Shown piece after piece: positions 1 through 13,000 of a stretch of DNA of 64,000 nt. The stretch covers positions 35,959,978-36,023,977 of the forward strand of contig VZDJ01007747.1 in assembly GCA_008694505.1 (NCBI GenBank), in the 5' to 3' direction. The stretch's first letter is position 1, and every line of letters starts with the position of its first letter. The notes beneath the pieces are model-generated. The model saw only the letters and a program-made list of their open reading frames with translations. It made no database searches and was not told the origin of the DNA. This stretch comes from Cyanoderma ruficeps (Eukaryota > Chordata > Aves > Passeriformes > Timaliidae). The translations under genes and the position numbers were made by a program.

Positions 1-1597
1 TTTTGGTGAAGGAACAGTGGTACAGCAAACCAAGTATGTTCAGTACTAAAATTTTTCAGGGCATTATACTGTGTAACTTAGGTAATTGCTTAAATAGTCA
101 AGTTAAAGAGAAAATAATTTGAAGGCTAATTTGGATTCATCCTTCCCTATTACCACTTGAAGATGTTGACTGTGAGTTCTGTTACTGCTTCATTTAGCTT
201 GACTATTGCAATGAACTAACTCCTTGCATGTCAGACTGTCCTTGTTCAGAGGTGAGGTGGGGGGTTTGTGTTGCAGGATCAGAGCATGCAGCACTTGTGG
301 CATTCCTGGTACCATAGAATTAGGAGCAAACAGGCTGACACGGGCTTATACAAGGGAACAGACTTGCTCTGCTTTGGTCCCAAAGGTGTGATTGATTCTA
401 TTTACAGTACGTGGTCAAATATTTGTCCATGGTATCACAGAGGTTAACAGAAGGTTGTCATAGGCCTGTGTTTGTCACAAATAGTGACAATAGGATAGTA
501 TAATGTCAGCACGTCACGGTGCAAATGTCATCATTTTGTGATGTGACAAATTGTCCCCAAGGGCAGGCTTTTTAAGAGATCCTAACAGATGTTGGAAAAA
601 TGAGTAAGTTTAGATTGATTTTACTTGTGTCATATTTAGGAACAATCTGAAGTTTAGAAAGCAAAGCTTGCAGCAATTTGTATCACTTTTCATTCTTGAA
701 GGGTCTTTGCTAATGTCACAAACTTTAGTCATTATATACGTGATGCTTCCTTAGCAGGCAAATTTGTTGATGCATCATGCTTCAAGACAGCTGCAGAGAT
801 GACAGTTTTTCAGTAATAAATGTGTTTAATTGGACTGTTCTCCATTTGTGGCTGACTGATATTCCTATTTTAACCACAAAATAGTAGGAGAATTTGGACA
901 GTTTCCAGTCTGTTAAAATTTAAGTGCAGTGGGAAGTAAGATAATTTTGTTTGTATTTGTTCTGTCCTTCATTCAAACCTTGTTAGAGGCAACTATGAAG
1001 CATACTAAGCAGTGCTGCTCATACTTTATCTACAAGGCAAATTCAGCTGGGATGGCCGTCCTGTGTTAACACAACAAAACCCAGCCACACTTACATTTGA
1101 TATTGCAATGTATTCCTGGGTTGCTCCCCTGTATGCCTGACACATATTGTGAGAAACTGGAGGAGAGGATGTTCAATAGTTTCCAGAAGACATTTTAAAT
1201 AAAATTAACATATGCAGCTTGCACTGAAGTCATCGCCTTTGGGAATGCTGATTGTGTTTCTTAAATATGAAGGAGATATTCTGGTGAGAATGAAAGGCTG
1301 CAGCTTTTTCTGTGGAAATAGTAGATTTCCTGTTCTGTAGAAATAGACTAGGTAGAAAATTTGTTTGTCCAAGCACAAAATAATTGAATCATACATTTGC
1401 TCTTTAGGTGAGGTGTTTCTGGATTTAGTTATGAAATGTAGTATTAGATAGGCCTAGTCATTCTACAGGGTGGTGGCAGCATGCAAAGGTGATTCCCTCA
1501 AAGATGAATCAGAAAAGCAACACGTAACAGCGCTAGCAGCCTGTATCCTGGCCCCTCTTCCTGAAGAGTTTGTGCTCCTTCTAAACTGGACATCAGA
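1..1597. other. Unique non-coding DNA, no gene seen
   Basis: I see no coding exon, RNA gene or recognisable transposon here. Stop codons are frequent in all frames, and the only frame over 60 codons (minus strand near 1205-1396) has no recognisable composition or domain. The one local feature is a clustering of the five-base word TGTCA or its complement between 456 and 548, described among the findings. An intron or intergenic origin cannot be told apart from the sequence alone. Confidence 0.7.
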
Positions 1598-1637
1598 TGA
1601 AACTACCTTCCCATGTATGAAACTACCTTCCCATGTA
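1598..1637. repeat. 20-bp perfect tandem duplication (2 copies)
   Basis: The 20-base unit TGAAACTACCTTCCCATGTA occurs twice back to back, at 1598-1617 and 1618-1637, with no mismatch. It ends three bases before the start of the LTR remnant at 1641. Identity of the copies suggests a recent replication-slippage or repair event. It is too long to be a normal retroviral target-site duplication. Confidence 0.95.
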
Positions 1638-1640
1638 TCC

Positions 1641-2050
1641 TGATTCCTGCCAGGACAGGGTTAATTTGTTTTGCAGTATCCAGGAGGGGGCATGGCTAGG
1701 ACACAGCCTTATTCTATACCACTTCTCCTCATTGCTGGGGTGGAGGGAAAGGGAATCCTTTCTGGGGAGAAGGGATTCCTTCTGGTCAAGAAAACATGGT
1801 GGAGGGATCCATCTGATATTGTCTGTTATTGAGAGTTTTTCTTTGTGAATAATTTCTTTTGTTATTAATATTTTTGCTGTTATTGTTCATTTCCTAATTT
1901 TTTTCTCATTGCTATTTCCAGCAAATTGTTCTTACCTCAACGCATGCCTCCAATTGGAGCGAGGAGGGAAGTGGCACGTGGTTTTAGAGGGAGTACTAAA
2001 TTGGAGAATCCCATTCCCATTTTCTTGCTTTACTTGGCAACAAAAAGGAG
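1641..2050 (+). mobile_element. Solo LTR remnant, avian ERVL-type, plus strand
   Basis: The sequence from 1641 begins with TG and carries words I associate with a common bird endogenous-retrovirus LTR: GGACAGGGTTAATTTG at 1654, the block GTATCCAGGAGGGGGCATGG from 1676, a T-rich stretch at 1835-1920, and AAATTGTTCTTACCTCAACG near 1923, which marks the R/U5 side in this family. This orientation gives plus-strand transcription. The usual 3' terminus, which should read like the complement of the left end of the neighbouring LTR, is missing or degraded where the next LTR begins at 2051. No gag, pol or env sequence flanks it, so it is a solo or fragmented LTR. The family assignment is from memory and could be off at subfamily level. 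Confidence 0.75.
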
Positions 2051-2633
2051 TGTCATGGTTTCACCCCAGCTGGCAACCAACCCCCACACAGCCCTCACTC
2101 ACTCACCCACCAGTGAGATTGGGGAGAGAATTGGAAGGGTAAACACTAGAAAACTTGTGGGTTGAGATAAAGACAGCTTGATAGGGAAAGCAAGAGCCAC
2201 ACACACAAACAAAGAAAAATAAAAAATTAATAACCCACTTCTGATGTGCAGGCAGGTGTTAAACCACTTCCAGGACAGCAGGATCTATCATGGTAGCAGT
2301 GACTTGTGAAAACAAATGCCACCACTCCAAATATCCCAACCCTTCTTCTTTACCTCACTTTATATACTGAACATGATGTCACATGATCTGGATTATCCCT
2401 TTGGTCACTTTGGGTCACCTGTCCTGGCTGTGTCTCCTCCCAGCCTCCCATTCAGGTCCACCTTCCCTGCCAGAGTGCAGTGTGAAAAGCAGAAAAGGCC
2501 TTGGCTCTGTGTGAGCTCTGCTCAGCAATGATACAAACATCTCTGTGTTATCAACCCTGTGCTCAGCACAAGTCCAAAGCACAGCCCCATACCAGCCACT
2601 GTGAAGAAAATTACCCCAGCCAAAACCAGCACA
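2051..2633 (-). mobile_element. Solo LTR, avian ERVL-type, minus strand
   Basis: This 583-bp element starts TGTCATGGTTTCACCCCAGC and ends with CAAAACCAGCACA, the complement of the expected LTR start. Read on the minus strand it therefore runs TG...CA. It also carries, on the minus strand, a TATA box (2357-2368), the words AAGGCCTTTTCTGCTTTTC and TCAACACTG-like blocks of this family, and a CTTTATCTCAACCCA stretch at the R/U5 side (about 2159-2173). That last stretch resembles the equivalent part of the plus-strand LTR next door, so the two belong to related families. No viral genes are attached. The five bases on each side (AGGAG and CACTA) do not match, so no target duplication is visible. 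Confidence 0.85.
2357..2368 (-). promoter_or_regulatory. TATA box of the minus-strand ERVL-type LTR
   Basis: On the minus strand this reads AGTATATAAAGT, a strong TATA element placed about 185 bp upstream of the R/U5-like block. That spacing is within the range for a retroviral promoter. Whether it is still active is unknown. Confidence 0.6.
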
Positions 2634-5600
2634 CACTAGTAGGTATGAAAGATCTGTTGAAATTTGTGCTTTCCAAGTCTGTATGTTCTCAGTTTTCACA
2701 CAGAAACACGTTTTGTGTTAAACACTTAGTCTGCCTATGTGGTTTGCGAATTTAAAGTTTGAGCTGCTGTTCATTGGAAACACAGATTGATATAAGTAAA
2801 CCACAGTAAATTCTCTAAGTGAGGCTAGGATGGGCAGTCCTTGGACAGCTCCTCCCCAGGAGCTGGGGTAGCCTGTCCACTCATGTTGGCTTTAACTGTG
2901 ACGCTGCTGTCAAGAGAACTGTGCTCTATGAACTTTCTTTGCTGTGCCTTGGCCAATACTGAGCTAATTCTCTGTGATTACATCTGGCTGTAACTTCCTA
3001 TTGAGGAAGAGAAGTTGAATAAAGAAAAACTGTAGTGTTTGATGGATATGAACAGTGTTGAACCAACTTTGAACAGCTTTTTAATCAAGATATTTGGACA
3101 TTGGGCTCTTTTTTTCAAGCAATTTGGTCCAGAGCTGATGCATAGCCTATCTTTCTCCTCAGTAAGTTCCTAAAATGGGAAATTTTTGCTCAGATTGCCA
3201 ACACTGTAAACCTCTGTTTCCATAGTTTCTGTCTCAAAAACAGACTAGAGGTGAGTTGTGGTTTCTCTACAGAGGGCTGCCTGGTTGCACCTTGATGTGT
3301 TCCTGCAGAAATGGCAAATGAGGTGGGTCTAGTTGTTTTTGAATCTCTTGGGCTTCGGGAGAACCAGTTTTGGTTTGCAGAGCTGCCAGACCTATCTGTT
3401 CAACCTTGAGTAGGCAACTTGAATCTTTCTATATCTAAATGTCAAATATGGAAGTCTCGTTCCACCTCTTTGGTTAAAAGGGCAACATCAAAGACCATTA
3501 AGTTGTTGGATACTTTTGAAATTTATGTGATCATGTTACCGTAGGTAAACAGAAGGGAAAGAGTGGCAATCTACACAGGGAAGTTGTTTTTCTGATGTTA
3601 GTCTGATATAAGGGATTCTCATTTTACAGTCCCTTATCCAGAGCTTTTATGTGGCTTTACATCCTCCATGGTATTGCCTTTTAAATGCTGTACTGTACAA
3701 ACAGTAGAGCATTGTGAATGGTTTTTCATTTTCATATGTTTTTAAAGTCTTATACTTGGATTAGTGAAAAATCCTTCTTATTAAGCCACTTTTAAATTTG
3801 ATATATATTATTTTGTCTCACAGTAACATCTATTTTAAAAATCCTTGGGAAATTTTAACTTTCTTAAGGAAAGTTTGGTATTTTTAAAATTATTTTTCTC
3901 AGCTATATTTTTAAAAAAAAGTTTAGTTTGGTAAGCGTTATAAATTTCTTAGAATCATTGCATACATAATAATTTGAAATGTGTCTGGCATTAGTTCTGT
4001 AAAAACAATCTGGATGTTCTCTGATCTGGATCTACAGAGTCGTAAAATATATATGGCAAAGTATTAAGTTTTACAATGCTCATTACTTCACTGTTGTACC
4101 TGTTGGGTAGAAAATCACTGAAGCGAATGAAGAGTATTGCTCTTTGGGCAGCAGAAATATTGGAAGTGCTTTTTTTACATGGCCCCTTCTAGAGATGAGT
4201 TTCACTGCAGGGTTCAGCAAAGAAATAATTAGTATTTAAACTGTTTGTGAAAGAATATGACTTCTTCTCCTGAAGAAGAATTACAAATCAGTGGAGTGCT
4301 GCGGAAGTTTTATTTGGGCTAAAATAATTGCCACATGAGGTCTTCAAGTTATAATGAGGGATATCTGTGGTCTAGGAGAGTGAGCTTATAACTCATGATA
4401 GTAGGACCTCGTTTTGGTTCTTGAATCTTTCACATCACTGGCATTGCAATTTGGGCCAATGCTTTTTGTTCCGGTTCCACTTCTTAGAGCTGTATTAGCA
4501 ACGTTATCTATGTGTCTTTAATATTAACTGGGCCTTCATATTTAGTTACTTTTGGGGTCAATTGCTAAGCTACTTAGGCAACAAATTTAACCTACCTGCT
4601 TTATAATCACTGTAACTCAATTCTGGAAGACCTGAGGGGACTACATGTGTTGTACAACATTGACCATTGTACTCTAGCAATGAGCTCCAGAAGGTTAAGT
4701 ATTTAGATAATGCTAGCCAAGCTTCTGCTGATAACTATAGCCCTAATAAACCTCAATATTGGTCTTGATAGCTTTCTCTTTTTGAAATGGATTTTAATTT
4801 ATGTTCTGTAGTAGATGTACTTATTTGATATAATGAGCATTGCATTAGCATTGCTAATGGTCATGATACGTTTAGTTTCAGAAGATAGTTGCTTTGAAAT
4901 TTACTGCAAAACAGTGTAAGTGCAGCTGTTTACTTGGGAGTGTCTAGGAGAAAGTCATGTTGATACTTCAGTTTTAGAATATGTAATTGAAGCATTCCAC
5001 TCTCATTACTGAAGAGCCAGTTATTTGTTCTCTGGCGAGTTGTATAGGGCATGAAACAGCCCTGTAAGCATGGTGGTGCAAAGCCATCAGAGAAGATTTA
5101 AGTTTGTGGTGGGTGTATAATCCCAGTGCAGTTTTGTGTGATGGGAGCTTGCAGTCCAGATCTTGCATGTAGGCAGTTCCTGAGTGTCAAGCATGGCATG
5201 CAAGCCCCATTTATGTGAGTGGCTGAGGTTCTCCTGTCTATTGGTGGGTTTAGATGCTTTGCAATATGTTGAGTTTGCATTCTCCCAGATTCTAGCCCTC
5301 TTAAAACAAACCCTCCAAACCCGAGGTTGTTTTTAAGTGTACTGATGCTTGGTGCAGCTCTGCAGCCACTGTGCTGATGCAACTGAGATCTGACACAGGC
5401 AAAGGGCTGAGAAAGTGTGGCCAAAGCAGTATGGAAACATGAACGCTGGGGAAGTGGCTTCGCTGCTGAATCAGTGTGTTGTGAAACAGATTCCTTACTG
5501 TACAGTGTGCTACCTGTTTGTCTGGGTAGCAGTGCTGCCTTAAGCAGCTACAGAGTGTTTCCAGACTTACACAAACACTCCCAGCTGGTTTCACTGTAGT

Positions 5601-8600
5601 TGTTTGTGGAGAACTGAACTGGAGAGAATTTATTGTGATAACAAGAACTTGGACTGCTGAGTTTGACTATTTTCATTAATGTCTGATTTAAATCTGCTTT
5701 GCTTCAGTTTACTTCTTTCCCTATCCACTCCATATGGAGAAAAGTTTATTTCCTGTCTGTTTTCATCAGGCTTTAATATCTCTGAAAGCCTTTATTAGAC
5801 TTCTCCTCGGTATTGTGTTCTTTAGATTTAATAACCTCAACTTTGTCATCCTTTCCTTGTTGCTCACTTGGTGCTGCTTTTCTAGACTGCTCATCATTTT
5901 TACGATGCTCTTCCAGGCTCTTGCCAATTAATCATCATTAGTCCTGTGATGCTCTGGCAGGAACACACTCTTCCAACTGCGGTCTTCTAGGTAGCTTTGT
6001 TCATTTTATTGGTAAACTCCATGAATTTAATTCTTTTTCTTGCTGACTAAAATAATGTGCAAGGAAGCGAATGTTTTGGAAAAATAGGAATTTTTTGTAT
6101 TTCTGTGACTTTTACTTCTCATGGCAAACTCTGCTTTGAATTAGTGCATCTACTTTAAGTCTTGCATAGGGTCATTGGGTTTTGCTTGCCATTGCCTGGA
6201 TGTTCTTCCTTTCTGGCATATGGGCACACAGCATATGTCCTCCCACATCTCCTTTCACTTCTACCTCACTTCACTCTTACTGCTGGGCAGTCTCCTGATC
6301 TCCCGTAATCTGGTTTTTTTTTCTTTATTTCTTCAGTTTAGTCTCCTGGCACTGCTGGAATTTTCTTTCTATCTCCCCCTGCATCCTTAATTTTTCAACC
6401 TACATGAGGTTCATAATACATTTCTGAATTATAGACATTTATAGGTAAATTTTGCATGAGCAAACAACACAAGTAAAAACAAGTTCTGTTAAAATGAGAA
6501 GCTCTGTGTGCATGTATATATACTTATTTATGTTTCACGTGAAATACTTTGTAGGTTAACCTCTGCTTTATTTTCTCCACAGAAAATCATTGAAATGTTT
6601 ACAAATAATGACCTCTGTTGCTGTGGTTGAATGTTCCCTTTTCTCTGTCACTTTTCCCGTGTGGCCAATGTGAAATCTGTGCTTCTGAAACAGTACCTTG
6701 TGTGGCCCTTAGATTTTGGAGTAGAACATATAGATGCTACGGTAAAGCAGGTAATAATATTCAGCAGATGTTAATGCATTAAACATAGGAGTTCAGAGGC
6801 AGGATTCTCACTTTTATTATTATTACTGCACAGCTTTTAAGAGTCCCTGCATCTTCCTAGGCAGATATCTGGAATTTATTGACTGAAGTAAATGCCTTCT
6901 GGGTGTTTACAAGAAAAAGTGACAAATGTGATTTGATAACACTGATGATTGCACAATTCCCTTTCTGCTGATGAATTCAAAATATCTTATGAGAGCAATA
7001 TAAAATTAAGTGTTGCCAAGACCAGACACGGAATTAAAGTAAAACCATTGGTTAAACCATCAGAACTGCAGAATTTCTTGCAGAGAATTCAGAGAACAGA
7101 AGAAAAAATAAAGGGATACTAACAAGCTTTACGTCTATGAGAATGAAACTGATTTTTCAGATAAATAGAAGTGCATAGCTTGCTGAACAGAACAAAGAAG
7201 AAGCATTGCTGGTGCTTCTACCAAGCCATTGCTACCGATAGGGCAAAGAAATTGTTGAGGAAAATCTATGGAAGAATAACCAGTAGAACATGGGACACCA
7301 GTGAGCAGTGTGTGTCTGCTTTGCACACAGGAGGGCTGTGATACTTCACACAACATTAAGTGAAGTTTCTGGTGCAGTTCATGTGTAGCAAAATGCCTTG
7401 CTGTCTTGCATGTTCTACACTGGAAAGTGAGTAGGTTTCATAGATTGCTGCTGGCATCGGTTTAGCTACGAGAAGACTGAAAACTACAGGGCTTGCCATG
7501 AATTGTGAGGAAACTGAAATGCTGAAGGCATGGAACTGTGTGATTCCCAAATATTTTTTCAGAGGTCAGTGGAGCTTTGTCAGCAGTTATGTATGCTGTC
7601 CTGGGGGACCTGTGTTGTAGAAAAGCACTCTGAGTTGTAATATGAGAATTACCTCTGGTAGGGTCCAAGACTTCTTTAGCTAAGGACAGTATAGAGCCAG
7701 AGTGCTAAAGGAAGGCTTAGCATCCCAGAAGCAAGAGGTCTTGGGACTTCAAAAGACATCATAAAAGATTTGGCATTTAGGTAGTTTCACTGAGTATTAA
7801 AGATTGCTCTGGATTTGACATTTTTACTGCTTGGACTGTTTTTTAATGCAGTCAGGAAGTTTTTGGAGCTCATGGTGTTCTTGTTGAAGGAAGAAACAAA
7901 GGTGAAATTTATAAATATGTAACAGGCTCTGAAAATATTTTGGGACCTGGAAACAAAGAGCAAAGGAGACTGGGCCAGTGGGAGTTGGTATTGCGGTTTG
8001 AAGTCTGCCACCTCTTTTGGGAGTCAGGAAGTTTGGCTCTGAAATAGTGTGGGCTCATGTTGAATGTGTGGGTATATTTAGAGATGTGGGAGTTTTGTGA
8101 TGAATAGTGATTCATCAGGCTCAGTTTCCCATTTTTGCTTCCGTACGGCCAGGTTGGATTTTTGAACCCTGAAATTGACTTGGATAATATTTCTTGATTT
8201 GGATAATCTACATTTTATTCTGATTTTTCTGCTGTTAATCTCTCCAGGTAGAACTTCAGGGGAAAAGCAGTTTCTTATCATGCATTTCTGTGGCACAAAG
8301 TGCAGAGGAATCCCAAATTTGAACGGAGTTTTGAAGTTCTGCAATGTGGAAAGCAGAGTTCACCAAAAGCAGAGTTGGTGCTCATTATTTTGCCTGCAGA
8401 GCTGTAGCAGATCTTTAGAAAAAGTTTACAGAGCGAGCGTTGGCTCCACTTGTCTAATAATCTATGCTTCAGTAGTTTGTGATCCCACATATGTTCTGCC
8501 TCAGGCTAGATAATTAGTGTTGCCAGTGGTTATCTCTTTCTGTGTAATAACTCATATCTGTCCTAGACTGCAGGATGATAAGCTTTTGTTGCATCTAAGG

Positions 8601-9993
8601 GTTGCTGTGCATCCTCATGCCACCGTATATACAGCACTTAATCAGTAATAGTCTCTCTGGATTTTCTTGCTCTTACTTTTCTGTGCCAGTGAGCATCTTT
8701 CAGGGCTTGAGAGAGAGAGTGAGTGGGTGATATGTTTCACTGGGGAATGAGGACTGTTAAGAGCAGGTCATGCTCTATCATGCTGTGGCATTTTGTTAAC
8801 TTGGGCAGACAAAACTTCCTTTCACCAGGGACCGTATTTTAAACTTCCAGGGTGAGAAAAAATGCCTGCGACTTTGCTTCCTGAGTGAGAGACGTCATAC
8901 AGGGCCATGCAGCATGTAGAGCATAACAGGAATATTTAGCCATTGGTTTCTATCAGCACACATGAGATCAGCCTTTAGAGTTTCTGGTAGTGATGGCAGC
9001 TTGCAGAGAGCGTGTGTGAAGATGGTGATCTCTGCCTCTGGAGAGCACCAGTGGCTTGGAGTGGGCACAGGTTTGACTTTATGCTTCCAGTTTCCTTGGG
9101 AGAAATGTCACAGCATCCAGTTATGACTAAGGAGTCGAGAAAAGTGGTGAGCAGGAGACCATTGCCACAATTTCTAATTGTAAATACTCCTTCAGTCAGT
9201 CTCTCCTCTGTACTGAGTCTAAGTCAATAAGGAATAAGCGATGAGGAATAGAAGGAAGTTATGAGTGAGATGTACAGTGTAACTGAGTCCCAAAATGTTT
9301 ACAAGATCACACTTTGATTTTTAAACAATTGCTTGAACAGATAATTTATTGATAGAAGGACGTTTTTTGCATTTGAAAATGATTTAGGATTTATACAGTA
9401 AGTGAAGTGGCAGTCACTTCATCACACTTAAGCTTATTGATTCCATTAGTACATTGACCTTCTTTCTGCTGAATCACCAGCCTGAATGTCTGTGCTGTGT
9501 GGGATAAATTAAAAGGAAAAGATGTCATTTTTCCTAACTATGCAGGATGCAGTTTTCTGCAATAAATATGGAAATGAAAACAAGGAAACTAGTGGAAAAG
9601 TAAAACATTGCAGGAGAAACAATGGTTTGAATCTCTCTAATATTTGATGGATTTTTTCGAAGTAACTTTGTGTCGATCACAGGATATCTGTTCTGCAGGT
9701 CAGTCATGGGTGTGCTGAGTTAGCTTGCTCTGATGCAGTGGCCAGCATCAGTATTCTGGCAGCTTGAATACACAGAATTCCAGAAGAATATGAAAACTAT
9801 CATATGAATGGGAGAGCGAGGCCAGCTGGAAAATGATTTCTGTGTGATTCCACTTTGTATATTCTACATGTTAAATAACAATTTCCACACTTTTATTTTT
9901 CCCCAGAAAGATTGCTCATAGTTGGGTGATCCTCAAAGCTGCAAAAGTAAAATTGGAGAGCATTGGCATGTGTGAGCTGAAAGAATGGAATCA
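2634..9993. other. Unique non-coding DNA, no gene seen
   Basis: About 7.4 kb with no supported gene. The segment 3700-4100 is especially AT-rich. Small perfect inverted repeats occur at 2846-2865 (8-bp arms, CCCC loop), 4843-4859 (7-bp arms around ATT) and 7199-7219 (7-bp arms), all at a level expected by chance. An open frame of 112 codons at 8175-8513 has no recognisable domain and no clear promoter or splice context. The region 5000-5450 has a slightly repeat-like texture that I could not match to any family. Confidence 0.65.
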
Positions 9994-10027
9994 CAGAAAG
10001 ACAGAAATTGCAGAAAGACAGAAATCC
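9994..10027. repeat. 17-bp tandem duplication (about 2 copies)
   Basis: The unit CAGAAAGACAGAAATTG at 9994-10010 is followed directly by CAGAAAGACAGAAAT and then a diverged end. It is purine-rich and probably arose by slippage. Confidence 0.85.
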
Positions 10028-13000
10028 CTCTTTGCTTATGTTCTGCTGGGGCAGCAACTCCCTCCTCCTCTGGCCTTTTTAAGAGCAGGCTGCCTTCTGC
10101 AGTCTTGCTCAATCTTATCTCTCCTTTGGGAAGATAGTGGTTTTCTGCACCAAACTGCCTGTAAGAGCAGGAATTGCTACCTTGCCAGAAGCAAGGGATT
10201 CTTTGTCTCTGTCTGTCTTCCCTGAGTTCCTGGCATAGTTCAGCTTGTGGCAGGTCCCCAGGACAGAGTGGTATGGAAGCTGCTGGTCTGCCATAACACT
10301 GAGTGCTCATCCAGCCTGAGCATAGCACTAAGGAGGGAACGTTTTGGCTTGTGCTGTGTGTCCCTTAGGTTTGATGGGTTTTCTCTTTCTCTCCTTAATC
10401 ACCGATGAAAGTCAGCCAGACTGAAAGGACATGTTTTGCTCTTTGTAGCTGGGAAACAGAACAAAACAAGGTAAAGATTTGGCCCTTGGGATAACTGAAA
10501 TGAGAATAACCCATCATTCTGTGTCTGTTGGAAGGATAGGTAATATTTTTACCATTGATAGTATATGCTGGGCTAATGGATTTAAAGCTTCAAAATCTCC
10601 TGTAGGATATTATGACAATTTAATAATGCAATTCTGAAAAATAAAAGACTTTGATTACAACCAAGGCTTCATATAACACTATCAAGCTAATGTTCAAGGT
10701 CTCTTAGGGGTACTTAGTTAGTGGTAGAAGAGGTATTTAGCAAAGTCATCTTAGGAGCACAGTATTTTTAACAGCATGGTTTGTGCCTGAGTTACCACAA
10801 AGTGGGTTTTGACATGCTTCCAGGAGCACCTTTTCATTGGATTTGGCCCAGATGTGCTGTGCTTTCACTGGAATAAGCCTGGAAAAGCTAAAGGAGAGAA
10901 GAATAAATTGGGAGCTGTCATGCTCTTTCCAAAAGTATTTTTCAAGCAGATTTGTTTTCATCCTATTGTATCCTATTGCAAGAGGGAAACTTTTGGATGC
11001 AGAGTCTGATTCAAAGGGGTCATATAGTCTTGCCTTTATTAAATTGTGATGTGAGTTGGGCCATATGGCACAGAAGTGGAACAGGGAGACTGTGAAGGGT
11101 TTTCTCCAGGCATCCAACTCTCTTTCTGTGACTACAGTAGTAGAGTTATTGCTGTTTTATGGTGCAGGCATGCTCAGGTGCTGTGCTGAGAAATGCAGTG
11201 CAGGAATCTGAACTGGACTGAATTAATTTCTCCTATATGACAACAAAGTTTCTGGCCATATTTTGAGGTTGGTTATATTAGTGTTGTTGCTCAGAAGTTT
11301 ACATGCTTTCTAAGAGCCAAGTGGAAAGGGCATTTCTCATTATTGTACTCATGCATGAGACATTAAATGCTTCGTGTTGTGTTCACAAATGAGTGTACAG
11401 ATTTTTGGCAAAACCTAAGAGTCAGATTCAGTCATGCAGATTAAGGTCATATTACAGTATCTCCAAGGGGGTTATATACACCCAGGTTGAACCACTGTGT
11501 CTTTCATGTGAAATAAGGAGTTGGTTTTTGCTAAATGATACAACTGACACAATATTTTTTCAGGCTTTTCTTTCTTTTTTTATTTCAATCCATTCGATTA
11601 AAGAAGAAAACAGGATCTAATTTAATTTCTCTTCCTGCTCCCTGTAAAAGTCTGCTTTACTGGCAAATTAGAAATTCTGAAAAGTTTATCAAGCCAATAC
11701 TTTCCATCTGACAAGGCTGAAACTACAAAGTGGCCAGGAAACCAAAAATCTAGTGAGATGTTTATTAGAGAAGATGGTCTGGCTTTTGCTTTGGCCATCT
11801 AACTCCATTTTTCTGTCTTTGCATGGTTTCACAAAGTTCAATAACTATTTTAGGTTCAGTAACCAGCTGATTGTCTTTTCTTTAATATTGCATAGCATCA
11901 AATAAAAAAGAATTTATTTGCAGAAGTGTAATGAAATAATTGTCTGTGCTACCTATTAAAATACAATATATTGTTGAGATTTTATGTGGCCTATGCTTAA
12001 ATGAGAAAAGATGGAATAATAACTAAAAGAGTGGCTAAGCACATATAAACTGCAAGAAAAGCCTCCCACAAGCTCATTGTTTTCATTTTATTAGAATGAT
12101 GATTAGGAACCAATATGAATACTTTGAATACAGAAAGGTTGCGCTTCCTACCTCCTGATTTAAAGAGATGGGTAAGAATGAAATGAAAGCAAATATGCCA
12201 GCAATTTACTGTGTTGCTGCATTCAGCATACTTGCTCTTTGACAAGTATCCAGCTCTGTTCAGTGCCAGCTACTTCCTCACCAAGTAATGGATGAGGCTG
12301 GAAGGATCTGCTCAGCATATTCTGGTTGAGTTTTGCTGCTGGGTAAAGAGGTTTGAGGGGCCAGATGCAGAATAAGCAAGATGAGGCTGGATGCTGTAGG
12401 AGCATGGATGCTGCTTCAGCTGCTTGTTGTAGGCTTTAGTTAAACTTTTTTTTTTTTTTGAAGGATCATTGGTTAAAATGCATAATAGATGGTTAAAGCA
12501 GTGGATTTATTGTCTACAGTTGTTTTGTGTATACTTGTGTCAAATGAAGTGATCCACTGTCTCCCTGGATAAGAATTGCAGGACTTTCTAGAAGAGGTGA
12601 TTTTGGATAGATCTATCTTGTCTTTGTTGCCAGCCTGAGTATTAGTGACTTTTTTTGACATTTAACTTTCACTGTAGTGGCCTGTCACCTTGTGAAATTT
12701 ATGACCTGCTGTCAAAAATCCCAAGCAACACATTAAGAAGTAAATATGAATTCAAACTGAATCTTCTTTAGTCCTGGTATCACAGGGACTGACCACATTA
12801 ACTGATCCACAGTATGGATGTATTAGGACTGCATCTTCTTCAGGGAGAGTCAGACCAGATATTAGGGATGAGTTTTTACCATCTTGTGGAAATAGTACAG
12901 GATAACGTGAGTTTAGACTGTGCCATAAAGTGTATTGATTTTTCCTGGAAGTATCTGTATGTAATTTTTTGAGAATTTTGGTTAGAAGCTTGACTTAAAG

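Noticed and set aside
2415..2755. Frames of 84-94 codons
   Set aside because: They lie mostly within, or run just past, the minus-strand LTR, which is non-coding.
2846..2865. Short perfect inverted repeats at 2846-2865, 4843-4859, 7199-7219, 18008-18022 and 26186-26203
   Set aside because: Arms of 6-8 bp with short loops are expected many times by chance, and none resembles a known microRNA precursor or structured RNA.
9933..10328. 131-codon frame on the minus strand, overlapped by a 99-codon plus-strand frame
   Set aside because: Both frames look random and include the 17-bp tandem duplication. No domain is visible.
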